NCBI GenBank assembly: GCA_050633105.1
Contig: JBOEFW010000060.1
Coordinates: 18,259 to 82,258 of the forward strand
Source of the DNA: Aureispira sp050633105
GTDB taxonomy: Bacteria; Bacteroidota; Bacteroidia; Chitinophagales; Saprospiraceae
Reading direction: 5' to 3'
DNA: 64,000 nucleotides
Shown: in pieces, positions 8,682 to 16,974 of the stretch
How positions within the stretch are numbered: the first letter of the stretch is position 1
Layout: each line of letters opens with the position of its first letter
Position numbers and translations under genes: made by a program
The notes under the pieces: model-generated
The model's database searches: none
What the model was told of the DNA's origin: nothing
Seen by the model: only the letters and a program-made list of their open reading frames with translations

Positions 8682-11072
8682 TTATTGTTTGACAACACGA
8701 ATACTTTGTCGACCAATGCGAACAAAATAGATACCTGCTGGCCAATTGTTACCAATAGATAATTGAGCGGCTTGTTGCTCCAAAGTGCGTTGTTCCATCA
8801 CTTGACCTAGGGCATTACAGACGAACAAGGTAGGTTGTTCTAATAAACTGTTCTCAAAGGCATAATCTATGATAATAGATTGCTTGAATGGGTTGGGATA
8901 AGCTTGAATGTCAGCCCAGTTGTCAGGGATTTTAGAAACATTAATAGACGTCGTATCAGAAACTTCAAAAGCATCGATTAAACTTTCTACAATCGTACTG
9001 CTGCTATCATTCACTTGAAAATAAACCTGCACCGTGCTTGTAAGAGCAATATAATCGGTAATGTTGAAAGTCTGTTTGAGGGACCAGTCGTACTGAGCAT
9101 TGATGGTATTAAACACTTCTGCGGTGTCTGTTCCATTGGTCATATAAACTATAAAACGATCACGGGCATCAACTGGCGCACTTTTATTAATAAAATAATG
9201 GAAACTGAGTGCCGTTCTATTGGAGTAGGTAGATAGATCCATTATCGGAGAAACAACCGTTGTGAAACCATCATCGACATCATCTCTACCCAATTGACCG
9301 CCATCATTGTTACCCGTAATCAAACAACCCCTTCCAATATCACCAGCTAAATCTCCTTCTTCTGGTAAGGCATCACCTCTCCAAGAAACAACAGGACTTG
9401 GAATACCATATTCCCATTTTCCGCCACTTGCATTTCCAAACTCTGTCCAACCATAATCGAATACAAATTCATCTCTATACCCTTCTTGAATTGGATAGGT
9501 TTGTCCAGTAAGCGTGCTCGAATCTAAGCCTGGTTTAGAAAATACTTTGGCGCGATGTCCCCATTGCCCAGCAATGATGTCATAGTTTCTATCAGGGAAA
9601 ATCTGTAGACTAAAATTACCATTGGCATCAGCACGGGTGTCGTACTCGTACAATTCACTTTTGAGCTTAACGTAAGCATTTGGGATGCCATTAAGGGTGC
9701 CACTATCCACAATTTGCCCCGTCATATTAAAGGCAATAGCAGGAGTTAATTGGACATTTTGAATGGTTACTTGTCCATTGGCTAAAGTCACACTAATAGT
9801 TTTAGGAAGATACCCTGTTTTACTAACATATAAATCATAGGTGCCAGCGGTACCAACACCTGTTTTGTAAGTGCCAGCCAATTGCGTTTCTTCTGCAACA
9901 TTGGTATTTAACAAAGTTAAATTAACCCCAAATAAATTCGCACCAGTGGCTTGATCGGTCACGAGGCCTTCTAACCAACAAGCGCGTTGATAACTGGGTT
10001 GTAGAATGTGTAGTCCCGTATTAATATCAGAAACTAAGACCAAACCAGAAGGCAGGTAAGGGTAAGCGCCCCAAGCACCATAAAAACCAGAAATTGGTGT
10101 GAGATTGTAGGTGTCATAACGGCCTACTTCTACTAAATTGTCTGGACGACTGGCATCAATTACCACAAGGCCATCTGTATAATAAGAAGTCACTAAGAAG
10201 TCATTTAGGGTATGTACATTGTGTGGAATGGTGTTCGCATTGGGTGTACGGTAGCGATCCAATTCCTTGATGTTTCCCAAATCAGAAACATCATAAGAGC
10301 CAATCCATGCATTGGACTTTTCATCTGTTGTAAATAAACTACGACCATTATCAGAAATCCAAGCATTGTGTGCAAAGTTTCTAGGTGTCGTTTGAGAAGC
10401 AAGTAGGACAGGTGTTGTTTTATTGCTTACATCATGTACAGAAAAAGTTCCAGCATTGATATCTGATGTCCAAAGCGTATCTCCTCTGGTATAGGCATCG
10501 TGCGCATAAACTGGCGTTGTCGCTCCTTGATAAATTGGTGTACCAGGAGTCGTATGTACATCTAAAATAAAAGTCTCCCCACTGCTAATATTACTACCTG
10601 CGATATAACAATAGCCTCCCTCATCAATGTATAAATTATGGGCTTTGTTGAAACTAGCAGTACTGCCATTAACTGTTAAATTGGGTTTCCAATATTGAAA
10701 GGTTGGTGTTCCCGAAGGCAAAGGGCCTAAATCGATGATTAGTAAACCATCTGTTCCTTGATCGGTGGTAACGTAAGCAAAATCTCCCCAAGTTTTGAGA
10801 TCTCGCCAAATTGACTGTGCTCCTGGAATAAATAAAAGCTCTACAGGTAGAGCTGGATTCGCTAAACTTACAACAGAAGTACCTGTTCTAGTACCTACTA
10901 GAGCATATTCCACTCCTGTTTCATCCACATATCCCCAAATATCATTAAGTTCTGAGGTATAGGACAACTGCCCCACAGCAGTCAAGTTAAAATCTTGAAC
11001 AGGAACCTGAGCTTGAGCCGTTGTCCACGTTAAAAGTAACAATAAACAATGCCATCTGTAATTCTTAAACAT
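8682..11072 (-). CDS. Choice-of-anchor B / LVIVD-repeat secreted protein with T9SS sorting domain
   Basis: A signal peptide (MFKNYRWHCLLLLLTWTTAQA) is followed by about 340 residues of LVIVD-type repeats (for example LLIIDLGPLPSG and VVIDASRPDNLVEVGRYDTY), which form the choice-of-anchor B beta-propeller. Two carboxypeptidase-regulatory-like domains follow (about 366-445 and 446-515, starting ACWLEGLVTDQATG and FNMTGQIVDSG), then a jelly-roll-like segment (about 520-700). A T9SS type A domain closes it (AYPNPFKQSIIIDY to the end, about residues 715-796). The protein should cross the outer membrane by the type IX system and be attached or released; a surface adhesive or structural role is inferred. 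It stands alone on its strand, and the start is supported by the signal peptide. Confidence 0.9.
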   Translation of the reverse strand: MFKNYRWHCLLLLLTWTTAQAQVPVQDFNLTAVGQLSYTSELNDIWGYVDETGVEYALVGTRTGTSVVSLANPALPVELLFIPGAQSIWRDLKTWGDFAYVTTDQGTDGLLIIDLGPLPSGTPTFQYWKPNLTVNGSTASFNKAHNLYIDEGGYCYIAGSNISSGETFILDVHTTPGTPIYQGATTPVYAHDAYTRGDTLWTSDINAGTFSVHDVSNKTTPVLLASQTTPRNFAHNAWISDNGRSLFTTDEKSNAWIGSYDVSDLGNIKELDRYRTPNANTIPHNVHTLNDFLVTSYYTDGLVVIDASRPDNLVEVGRYDTYNLTPISGFYGAWGAYPYLPSGLVLVSDINTGLHILQPSYQRACWLEGLVTDQATGANLFGVNLTLLNTNVAEETQLAGTYKTGVGTAGTYDLYVSKTGYLPKTISVTLANGQVTIQNVQLTPAIAFNMTGQIVDSGTLNGIPNAYVKLKSELYEYDTRADANGNFSLQIFPDRNYDIIAGQWGHRAKVFSKPGLDSSTLTGQTYPIQEGYRDEFVFDYGWTEFGNASGGKWEYGIPSPVVSWRGDALPEEGDLAGDIGRGCLITGNNDGGQLGRDDVDDGFTTVVSPIMDLSTYSNRTALSFHYFINKSAPVDARDRFIVYMTNGTDTAEVFNTINAQYDWSLKQTFNITDYIALTSTVQVYFQVNDSSSTIVESLIDAFEVSDTTSINVSKIPDNWADIQAYPNPFKQSIIIDYAFENSLLEQPTLFVCNALGQVMEQRTLEQQAAQLSIGNNWPAGIYFVRIGRQSIRVVKQ

Positions 11073-11222
11073 AGATAGTTATGATTTGATGAAATGTAAA
11101 AAACACTAGCAATGAGCTGTGTCATAAATTAGTTGTGTGGGGAACAACAGAAGGGCTTGAGAAGTAACATTTCTAAATGTCGCCAAAAAAGCGCTGAATC
11201 CGAAAAAAAAAGCTCAAAAATT

Positions 11223-11252
11223 TTTGAAAATTCAAAAAGGACGCTATATTTG
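11223..11252 (+). promoter_or_regulatory. Bacteroidota-type promoter of the tRNA-Gly gene
   Basis: A perfect TATATTTG (TAnnTTTG, 11245-11252) lies 19 bp before the tRNA 5' end, with TTTG at 11223-11226 spaced 18 bp upstream. This matches the -33/-7 layout read by the Bacteroidota primary sigma factor. Confidence 0.7.
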
Positions 11253-11271
11253 CACTCGCAATGATGCAACA

Positions 11272-11347
11272 GCGAAAATAGCTCAGCTGGTAGAGCACAA
11301 CCTTGCCAAGGTTGGGGTCGCGAGTTCGAATCTCGTTTTTCGCTCCA
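11272..11347 (+). tRNA. tRNA-Gly (anticodon GCC), CCA encoded
   Basis: The acceptor stem GCGAAAA pairs with TTTTCGC, followed by T and an encoded CCA. The D arm is AGCTCAGCTGGTAGAGC. The anticodon stem CAACC/GGTTG encloses TTGCCAA, giving anticodon GCC, and the T arm contains TTCGAAT. The total of 76 nt is canonical. The gene is flanked by its own promoter and a strong terminator, so it is a single-tRNA unit. Confidence 0.97.
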
Positions 11348-11349
11348 TA

Positions 11350-11382
11350 AAGCTTTTGAGAAAATCTCAGAAGCTTTTTTTT
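11350..11382 (+). terminator. Rho-independent terminator of tRNA-Gly
   Basis: A 12-bp stem (11350-11361 with 11365-11376, one G-T wobble) with a 3-nt loop is followed directly by a run of T. Confidence 0.9.
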
Positions 11383-11441
11383 ATGTCCTTATCTTTCCTA
11401 TAAAATAAGGAGAATTATTCGCCATATTCGTCGAGGTGTTT

Positions 11442-11449
11442 TATATTTG
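11442..11449 (+). promoter_or_regulatory. Probable -7 box of the L-serine dehydratase gene
   Basis: TATATTTG fits TAnnTTTG exactly and lies 70 bp upstream of the sdaA start, after the tRNA terminator. No convincing -33 element was seen. Confidence 0.5.
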
Positions 11450-11519
11450 ATTATGTCTTTTTATAGCAAGGAAGCTGTTGGTGCAGCTTTAATTTTTTAT
11501 CTAAGATAATTGGTCGAGA

Positions 11520-12932
11520 ATGGAACAAATAAGTGTGTTTGATATCTTCAAAATAGGAGTGGGGCCGTCAAGTTCTCATACTATGGGGCCCTGGGTCGCA
11601 GCGCTTTCTTTTTTAGAAAGTTTAGGAACAGCAACTATTGTTACACTAGAAATAGAATTGTATGGTTCTTTGGCAAAAACAGGAAAAGGGCATGGTACGG
11701 ATATAGCAGTGATGCTTGGATTGTTAGGGCATCATCCACGAACCATCAAAACCAAAAAAATCGACACTTACATTGAAAAGATAAAAACAACTTGCGTATT
11801 AAAAATTAACAAAAAATACACCATTCCTTTTATTCCAGAGGAGCACATCAAATTTATCTACAGAAATTTACCCGCCCATCCCAACGCTCTAACCTTTGTA
11901 GCAGTCTTAGAAGAAGGAAAACGTGTGCGTCAAACTTATTACTCCATTGGAGGAGGGTTTGTCACAAAGGAAGGGGAAGAGTTGGCAACAGAGTCAACGG
12001 AAAATGTCCCCTTTCCTTATCCAATTAACAATGAACAAGATATTTTGTATTGGGTGAAAGAGACAGGTTTGCCCCTTTCTGAATTGGTCATGCGCAATGA
12101 ATTGACGATGCGTTCTAAAAAGAAAATTCGCAAAGGTTTGCTTGATATTTGGGAAACGATGCGCGCCTGTATTCATCGAGGCTGCCATACCCAAGGCATT
12201 TTGCCAGGTGGACTGGAAGTAGAGCGCCGTGCCTATCGGTTTAATGATAAATTGCTGAACGGCGTACAAACTAAGAATATAGACGATTGGATGCGTCTAA
12301 TACAGGTTGTTAATCCCAGTTTTAGTAATGTGGTTAATTGGACAAGTTGTTTTGCATTAGCTGTTAATGAAGAAAATGCTGCTTTTGGACGGGTAGTAAC
12401 TGCTCCAACCAATGGCGCTGCAGGTGTTATCCCAGCCGTGCTCATGTTCTATCTGTGTTTTTATCCAAATAAGGGTGACAAAGATGTTTTGCGCTTTTTA
12501 TTAACGGCTTCTGAGATTGGTTCTTTGTTTAAAAAAGGGTCTACTATTTCCGCAGCTATGGGAGGTTGTCAAGCAGAAATAGGCGTTTCTTCTGCTATGG
12601 CTGCCGCAGGTTTGGCAGAATGTATGGGGGGAACCCCTCAGCAGGTATTAATTGCTGCAGAAATTGCAATGGAGCACCATCTTGGTCTTACTTGTGATCC
12701 GATTAGTGGTTTGGTACAAGTGCCTTGTATTGAGCGGAACACGATGGGAGCAATGAAAGCGCTTACCGCTTGCCAAATTGCCTTGACAAGTGATCCAAGT
12801 AAAGCTAAAGTAAGCTTAGATAGTGTGATTAAAACAATGAAAGAAACGGCAATGGATATGAGTGATAAATATAAGGAAACCTCAGAAGGTGGTTTAGCCA
12901 TGAATGTATCTGTACGGGTTCCAGAATGCTAG
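11520..12932 (+). CDS. sdaA: L-serine ammonia-lyase (iron-sulfur L-serine dehydratase), single-chain type
   Basis: The enzyme deaminates L-serine to pyruvate and ammonia in the cytosol. The 470-residue protein joins the beta domain (N-terminal; SVFDIFKIGVGPSSSHTMGP is the family opening) and the alpha catalytic domain (APTNGAAGVIPAVL, GGTPQQVLIAAEIAMEHHLG). Three Cys expected to ligate the [4Fe-4S] cluster are present: C350 in GGCQAEIG, C392 in TCDPISGL and C403 in VPCIERN. They leave one iron free for the serine hydroxyl. Length and order match E. coli SdaA (about 454 aa). The gene is monocistronic between a tRNA terminator and a long gap. No regulatory ACT domain is visible. Confidence 0.96.
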   Translation: MEQISVFDIFKIGVGPSSSHTMGPWVAALSFLESLGTATIVTLEIELYGSLAKTGKGHGTDIAVMLGLLGHHPRTIKTKKIDTYIEKIKTTCVLKINKKYTIPFIPEEHIKFIYRNLPAHPNALTFVAVLEEGKRVRQTYYSIGGGFVTKEGEELATESTENVPFPYPINNEQDILYWVKETGLPLSELVMRNELTMRSKKKIRKGLLDIWETMRACIHRGCHTQGILPGGLEVERRAYRFNDKLLNGVQTKNIDDWMRLIQVVNPSFSNVVNWTSCFALAVNEENAAFGRVVTAPTNGAAGVIPAVLMFYLCFYPNKGDKDVLRFLLTASEIGSLFKKGSTISAAMGGCQAEIGVSSAMAAAGLAECMGGTPQQVLIAAEIAMEHHLGLTCDPISGLVQVPCIERNTMGAMKALTACQIALTSDPSKAKVSLDSVIKTMKETAMDMSDKYKETSEGGLAMNVSVRVPEC

Positions 12933-13296
12933 AACAAGAATAAAAAACATCCCTTGATTGCTATGATAAGTAAAGTAAAATCCCCCTTATTAAGATCGGT
13001 TTAAAAGAGGCTGAATTCTACAAGAGTGCAAAAGTTGGCCTGTAAATTGTTAAGAATCGCCCTATACAGTAATAAAAACGCTTTAATAGCGGTTATTATG
13101 CGGTATTCCTAGGTCAAAATATTAAGTTTGTTACTATTGAAGGTCGTTTATTCCTTATAATAAGCTTCAATAGTGCTATATTTGTAGAGCAAACTATTCG
13201 AAATATGTAACGAAGCTGTCAAAAGATGATTAGCAATAATCCTTTAGGAGCTAGTGCAACTTCAATTTTATTGATAATTTTAAATAAGAACATTTC
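12933..13296. other. Intergenic region before the small lipoprotein pair
   Basis: No coding sequence was found on either strand. A TATATTTG box at 13177-13184 is a good -7 element for the 13297 gene and would give a leader of roughly 105 nt. No clear terminator was seen for the serine dehydratase gene. Confidence 0.5.
13177..13184 (+). promoter_or_regulatory. Probable -7 box for the small lipoprotein gene
   Basis: TATATTTG is an exact TAnnTTTG match 112 bp upstream of the ATG at 13297. The -33 region is not clear. Confidence 0.45.
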
Positions 13297-13521
13297 ATGA
13301 GAAAAAATGTATTAAGTTTTTCGGCAGCAATTTTAGTAGTTGCTTCCTTGGCGAGCTGTGGAGGCTCTATGACAGAGGCAGAAATTCAAGCAGAAGCTAA
13401 AAAGAGCTTCGACGAAAAGCAAACAGAATTAGCAGAAGAAGCCATTACTGATTGTGATGACAATAAGGAAATGTATACAATGCAAGCCTTAGATTCTTTG
13501 AAAAATGCTGGTGGAATGTAG
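13297..13521 (+). CDS. Small hypothetical lipoprotein, 74 aa
   Basis: The signal peptide ends in the lipobox LASC, with the acylated Cys at residue 21, followed by the GG typical of Bacteroidota surface or periplasmic lipoproteins. The mature 53 residues are charged and helical (EAEIQAEAKKSFDEKQTELA) with one further Cys (DCDD). A similar pattern (KTEQTELCKTQALEEAQ) occurs in the next gene, 62 bp downstream, so the two are probably co-transcribed distant relatives. Family not recognised. Confidence 0.75.
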   Translation: MRKNVLSFSAAILVVASLASCGGSMTEAEIQAEAKKSFDEKQTELAEEAITDCDDNKEMYTMQALDSLKNAGGM

Positions 13522-13583
13522 ATTAGACTTTGGAGTCTACTACACAAACAACTTTAACAATCACTTTAAATTTACTTAATCGT

Positions 13584-14108
13584 ATGAAAAAGACAACTTT
13601 CTATAAAATTGGTGCGTTGAGCTTGGCTCTATTGGGTGCAGGTGCTTTTACTTCTTTTGATGGCGCCATGACTGATGAGCAAAAAATCGAAGCTGCTTAC
13701 AATCAAATGGTAGTGGATTACAAAACGGAGCAAACGGAATTGTGTAAAACACAGGCGTTAGAAGAAGCTCAAAAACAATTTGCTCAAATGCAAGCAGAAA
13801 TGGCTGGTGGAGATGCCCCTACTTATAGTGGTGGTAGCGACAAGCCTACTAGAAATTATTCTGGAAGCAGCAGCAATACCAATACTAATACCAACAGTGG
13901 TGAAGAACCTCCTGTAACAACAAATACAGGTGGCAATACAAACACTGAACCTAAAAAAGATCCTAACGCAGCTTCTACTAAAGGTGGAGCTACTCAACAA
14001 GGAAGTGGTGGTGTTTCTACTAAAGGTGGAGCTACTCAAAAAGGTGGAGCTACTAAATCAGGTGATGGTGGTAGTGTTTCTACTAAAGGTGGAGCGGTGA
14101 AGAAATAA
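13584..14108 (+). CDS. Exported repeat-tailed small protein, 174 aa
   Basis: I take the ATG at 13584 (MKKTTFYKIGALSLALLGAG) as the start because it begins a full signal peptide; an in-frame TTG at 13530 would add an unlikely leader. A helical Gln/Glu-rich segment (residues about 30-75, TEQTELCKTQALEEAQKQF) resembles the preceding lipoprotein. A Ser/Asn/Thr-rich low-complexity linker follows, then Gly/Thr/Lys repeats built on STKGGATQ to the end. There is no sorting domain. The basic Gly-rich tail could bind polyanions or the cell surface, which is speculative. A terminator follows 24 bp after the stop. Confidence 0.75.
   Translation: MKKTTFYKIGALSLALLGAGAFTSFDGAMTDEQKIEAAYNQMVVDYKTEQTELCKTQALEEAQKQFAQMQAEMAGGDAPTYSGGSDKPTRNYSGSSSNTNTNTNSGEEPPVTTNTGGNTNTEPKKDPNAASTKGGATQQGSGGVSTKGGATQKGGATKSGDGGSVSTKGGAVKK
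13974..14095 (+). repeat. In-frame short repeats encoding STKGGA units
   Basis: TCTACTAAAGGTGGAGC occurs exactly at 13974-13990, 14016-14032 and 14079-14095, with a partial copy at 14039-14053. Identity at DNA level implies recent slippage or duplication inside the coding sequence. Confidence 0.85.
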
Positions 14109-14132
14109 ATCTTCTACACATAAAAATAGACA

Positions 14133-14168
14133 AGAAGCCAAGCATTTAATGTTTGGCTTCTTTTTTTG
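14133..14168 (+). terminator. Rho-independent terminator
   Basis: A 13-bp stem (14133-14145 with 14149-14161, one wobble) and 3-nt loop are followed by a T run. It closes the 13297-14108 unit. Confidence 0.9.
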
Positions 14169-14564
14169 TTGAGAGATAAAGCTCCCTATTCTTTGGAGTG
14201 TTTACTTAAGTGGAATAGAAACGGCGATTGGGTTGCTTTATCAAATATTCATGTAGAGACTTGTTGGCCACCCTGAACATACCTTATGCACAATAGGAAG
14301 TTATTACAGTGCTTTTTATTCTGTGAACAGATTTAATACACTGTAACAAAAGTTTCTGTCAATTTACAAACGCATCATTTTACACTTTTAATTGTTAGAC
14401 AATCGCCGATTGAGCTTAGGTTATAAGGTTTTTTTCTACCTACAAAAATATTAAAAACACGCTACAGAAAACACAATAAACTTCTGTTATATCGTGCTTA
14501 AAGCCAATTTGAAAAGGACACTAAGCCTCCTACTATTTGCGAAAAACAGTACAAGCATAAAAAA
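14169..14564. other. Intergenic region, no gene seen
   Basis: There is no reading frame with a plausible start or family signal. A weak inverted repeat, TTACAGTG (14304-14311) with CACTGTAA (14339-14346), is the only structure noted. Confidence 0.5.
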
Positions 14565-14596
14565 AATAGGCATTGCTATGATTAGCAATGCCTATT
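14560..14596 (-). terminator. Terminator of the EGF-like lipoprotein gene
   Basis: A perfect 14-bp stem (14565-14578 with 14583-14596) has a 4-nt loop. On the minus strand it runs into a T tract (the A run at 14558-14566). Confidence 0.85.
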
Positions 14597-14689
14597 AAAT
14601 TCTGGAGTTGTTTGAAAAACACCTTTCATTTAACAGGATTAGTTTTTCTTAAACAACCTCTCTATACAAAAACTAAGAAACAGTGTTTC

Positions 14690-15190
14690 TTAGTAAGTAA
14701 GTGTTGTAACACAAGTATCGTTAGAAACACCAGCTGTTGGGAAATCAACAATTACGTCAAGTGTCAATACATTACCAACTTTGCTACCAGTACCAGTGAA
14801 AACACGACCAGCAACATCAGTATAGTTGATAGAAATATCAGTAGAACTAGTTACATCCATTTTGATGATGTTGCTAGCTGTGTAACCGAACAAGTTGCTA
14901 GTAGACAAAGTAGTAGCATCGTCCATAGTAACTGTTGTGTTGTATAAGAATACACCATTGTTGTTACCGTAGCAAGTATCTTGAGAAGGAACGTTTGCTT
15001 TAACAAATTTTGTAGCCCAAGCAGTGTTACATAGATCAGCAGAATCTTTCTCATAACCGAAGTTACAATCACAAGAACCTTCGATACAAGTACCTTCAGC
15101 ACCACAAACTACGTCTTTACAAGGATCTTGATCACAAGAAATAACGATAAAAGCAGAAAATAAAAGAGCTAGATAGAATAAATTTTTCAT
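14690..15190 (-). CDS. Lipoprotein with EGF-like Cys-rich module, 166 aa
   Basis: The signal peptide ends VISC, with the lipidated Cys at residue 19. Residues about 23-54 hold six Cys in an EGF-like spacing (CKDVVCGAEGTCIEGSCDC, then GYEKDSADLC). The remaining 110 residues are Thr/Ser/Val-rich beta strands (TGTGSKVGNVLTLDVIVDF) like a small lipocalin or jelly-roll sheet, with a Cys pair (DTCY and DTCV) that may form a disulfide. Short EGF-like repeats after a lipobox are recurrent in Saprospiraceae-type lipoproteins, and a binding role is inferred. It is monocistronic, with its own terminator. The precise family is not recognised. Confidence 0.8.
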   Translation of the reverse strand: MKNLFYLALLFSAFIVISCDQDPCKDVVCGAEGTCIEGSCDCNFGYEKDSADLCNTAWATKFVKANVPSQDTCYGNNNGVFLYNTTVTMDDATTLSTSNLFGYTASNIIKMDVTSSTDISINYTDVAGRVFTGTGSKVGNVLTLDVIVDFPTAGVSNDTCVTTLTY

Positions 15191-15880
15191 AATAATTAAA
15201 ATTGATAAAAGGTTAAAAATGTATTATAAGTAGAATATAAGAGTTAAGCTTAAAGAGCAGCAATTACTGCTCTTGATGCGAAAGTATAATTTTTACAGAA
15301 GGTTTACAAGATTGCAGTAAAAAAGTGTGCAAATTAGAGGTAATATTTGTTTTTAAAAGGAAAATATAGCATTTGAGAAATACCAAAGTACTTTTTAGGC
15401 CTTAGCACAAAAATCGTGCGAGAAGTGAATCTTTACTACCCTTGATAATAATTCAATAGTTGATAAAAGGAATAAATTATTTGGTAAGTGTCACTCTTTA
15501 TTAAAGTCAGTTCTAAGTATTTTATTGTCTTTGGGGATCCTTTTTATGTCTTTATTATGCCAAGTTGTTCTTTTTAAGTCATTAAATGCCTACTATGTTT
15601 CCTTAGTGGCAGCAAAAGTAAGCGTTCTTTTTTTATTGAGACTATTTTTTTTATTTTTAATCTATAGACCCCATAGAAATAAGAAAGCTCTTTCTAATAT
15701 CTAATATGTAGAAATTCTTCTCCATAGACGTCTGCTAATCTCGGTAGGTTGGAATGGAAGGAAAAAAAATACAAGCAACGATAAAAGGGTTGGACGCCTT
15801 TTGGGGCTTAGTATAAACTAACTGATTTTTTGAGAACTAACTTGTTACATCTCTTTCTTCACTTTTAATCGTATATCCCT
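15191..15880. other. Long intergenic region upstream of two divergent units
   Basis: No gene was found. Near the minus-strand gene an 8-bp inverted repeat (AAGAGCAG/CTGCTCTT, 15252-15273) would form a leader hairpin. Beyond it the minus strand reads TTG (15307-15309), a 20-bp spacer and TACTTTCG (15279-15286), one mismatch from a TAnnTTTG box. The half nearer 15880 is AT-rich and featureless. Confidence 0.4.
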
Positions 15881-16936
15881 ATGTTGAATCGTTTTATTTT
15901 ATTGGGTTTATTGCTTTGTTTGGGTTGGAGCCAAAGTTGTCAGAAGCCAGAACCTACTGCTTGTACCGCTGAATTACAAAAGGGCTTGCTCCAGCAGAAG
16001 GTATGTGGGATGTCACTTACTGCACCAAGAGATCCTTTTGTCCAAGATCCGATGGCTGAAATGAAAGATCTTGGCATAGACTGGGTCGCACTTTTACCCT
16101 TTGGTTTTTTTGATCAAGATAGTGTTGTTATTATTTTTGATAGTACAGGCACAATGGGCTTTTGGTGGGGAGAAACACCTGGCGGAATTTCTACGAGTTA
16201 CCAAATGGCTAAAACACAAGGCCTCAAAACCATGCTAAAGCCTCAATTGTGGTCTTGGCAAGGTTGGATTGGGGATATGCGTTATGATACCCAAGCAGAA
16301 TGGGATCAATTTCATGATCATTACACCACTTTTATTTGTTTTTGGGCGCGCTTAGCAGAACAATTAGATGTGGATATGTTTTGTATTGGAACCGAAATCA
16401 AAGGTTCTGCCATGGATCATCCCGATTACTGGCGACAACTCATTCGAGAGGTCAGACAGATTTATAGTGGGCCAATTACTTATGCTCCCAATTGGGATGA
16501 ATACCAAGACATTGTTTTTTGGGATCAACTGGATTACATTGGCGTAGATGCTTATTTCTCCCTAATACCAGATTCTACTCCTGCTGTTTGTGATCTAAAA
16601 GAAGCGTGGGAACCTATTAAAACTGATTTAAAGGCTTTTTCAGAACGTTGGAATAAGCCGATTCTATTTACAGAATGGGGCTATTTAACATTGAGTGGTT
16701 GTGCTTATGAAACGTGGGTGCTTGAAAAAGATCGTTCTTCTGCAACTATTAACCAACAAGCACAGGCAAATGCGGCTCAAGCATTGCTAGAAACGTTTGG
16801 CCAAGAAGATTGGTGGGCTGGTGGCTTCCAATGGAAATGGTATGCCGATTTAAATCAAAGCACACGAGATCGTTCTAATGATTATACCCCTCAAGGAAAA
16901 TTAACAGAAGACGTCTTAAGAGGTTTATACAAGTAA
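15881..16936 (+). CDS. GH113-like glycoside hydrolase lipoprotein, copy 1
   Basis: A lipoprotein signal (SQSC, Cys at residue 20) precedes a TIM-barrel hydrolase resembling GH113 (beta-1,4-mannanase-type). Family motifs are present: KPQLWSWQGWIG, the acid/base Glu E172 in CIGTEIKG, TYAPNWDEYQDIVFWD, LDYIGVDAYFSL and the nucleophile E265 in LFTEWGYL. Length (351) fits a single catalytic domain. It should act on an oligo- or polysaccharide at the cell envelope; the substrate cannot be read from sequence. It is first of three tandem paralogs in one orientation (38 bp to the next). No SusC/D pair is adjacent, so this is not a classic polysaccharide utilisation locus. Confidence 0.85.
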   Translation: MLNRFILLGLLLCLGWSQSCQKPEPTACTAELQKGLLQQKVCGMSLTAPRDPFVQDPMAEMKDLGIDWVALLPFGFFDQDSVVIIFDSTGTMGFWWGETPGGISTSYQMAKTQGLKTMLKPQLWSWQGWIGDMRYDTQAEWDQFHDHYTTFICFWARLAEQLDVDMFCIGTEIKGSAMDHPDYWRQLIREVRQIYSGPITYAPNWDEYQDIVFWDQLDYIGVDAYFSLIPDSTPAVCDLKEAWEPIKTDLKAFSERWNKPILFTEWGYLTLSGCAYETWVLEKDRSSATINQQAQANAAQALLETFGQEDWWAGGFQWKWYADLNQSTRDRSNDYTPQGKLTEDVLRGLYK

Positions 16937-16974
16937 TATAACCTTACCTGAGCTATTTATCTAAACTAATAATT

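Noticed and set aside
11272..11382. tRNA-Gly 3' end as an integration (att) site
   Set aside because: No integrase gene or direct repeat of the tRNA 3' end was seen downstream in the window.
13974..14095. Repeats as a possible CRISPR or attachment site
   Set aside because: They are in-frame coding repeats with irregular spacing and no spacer diversity.
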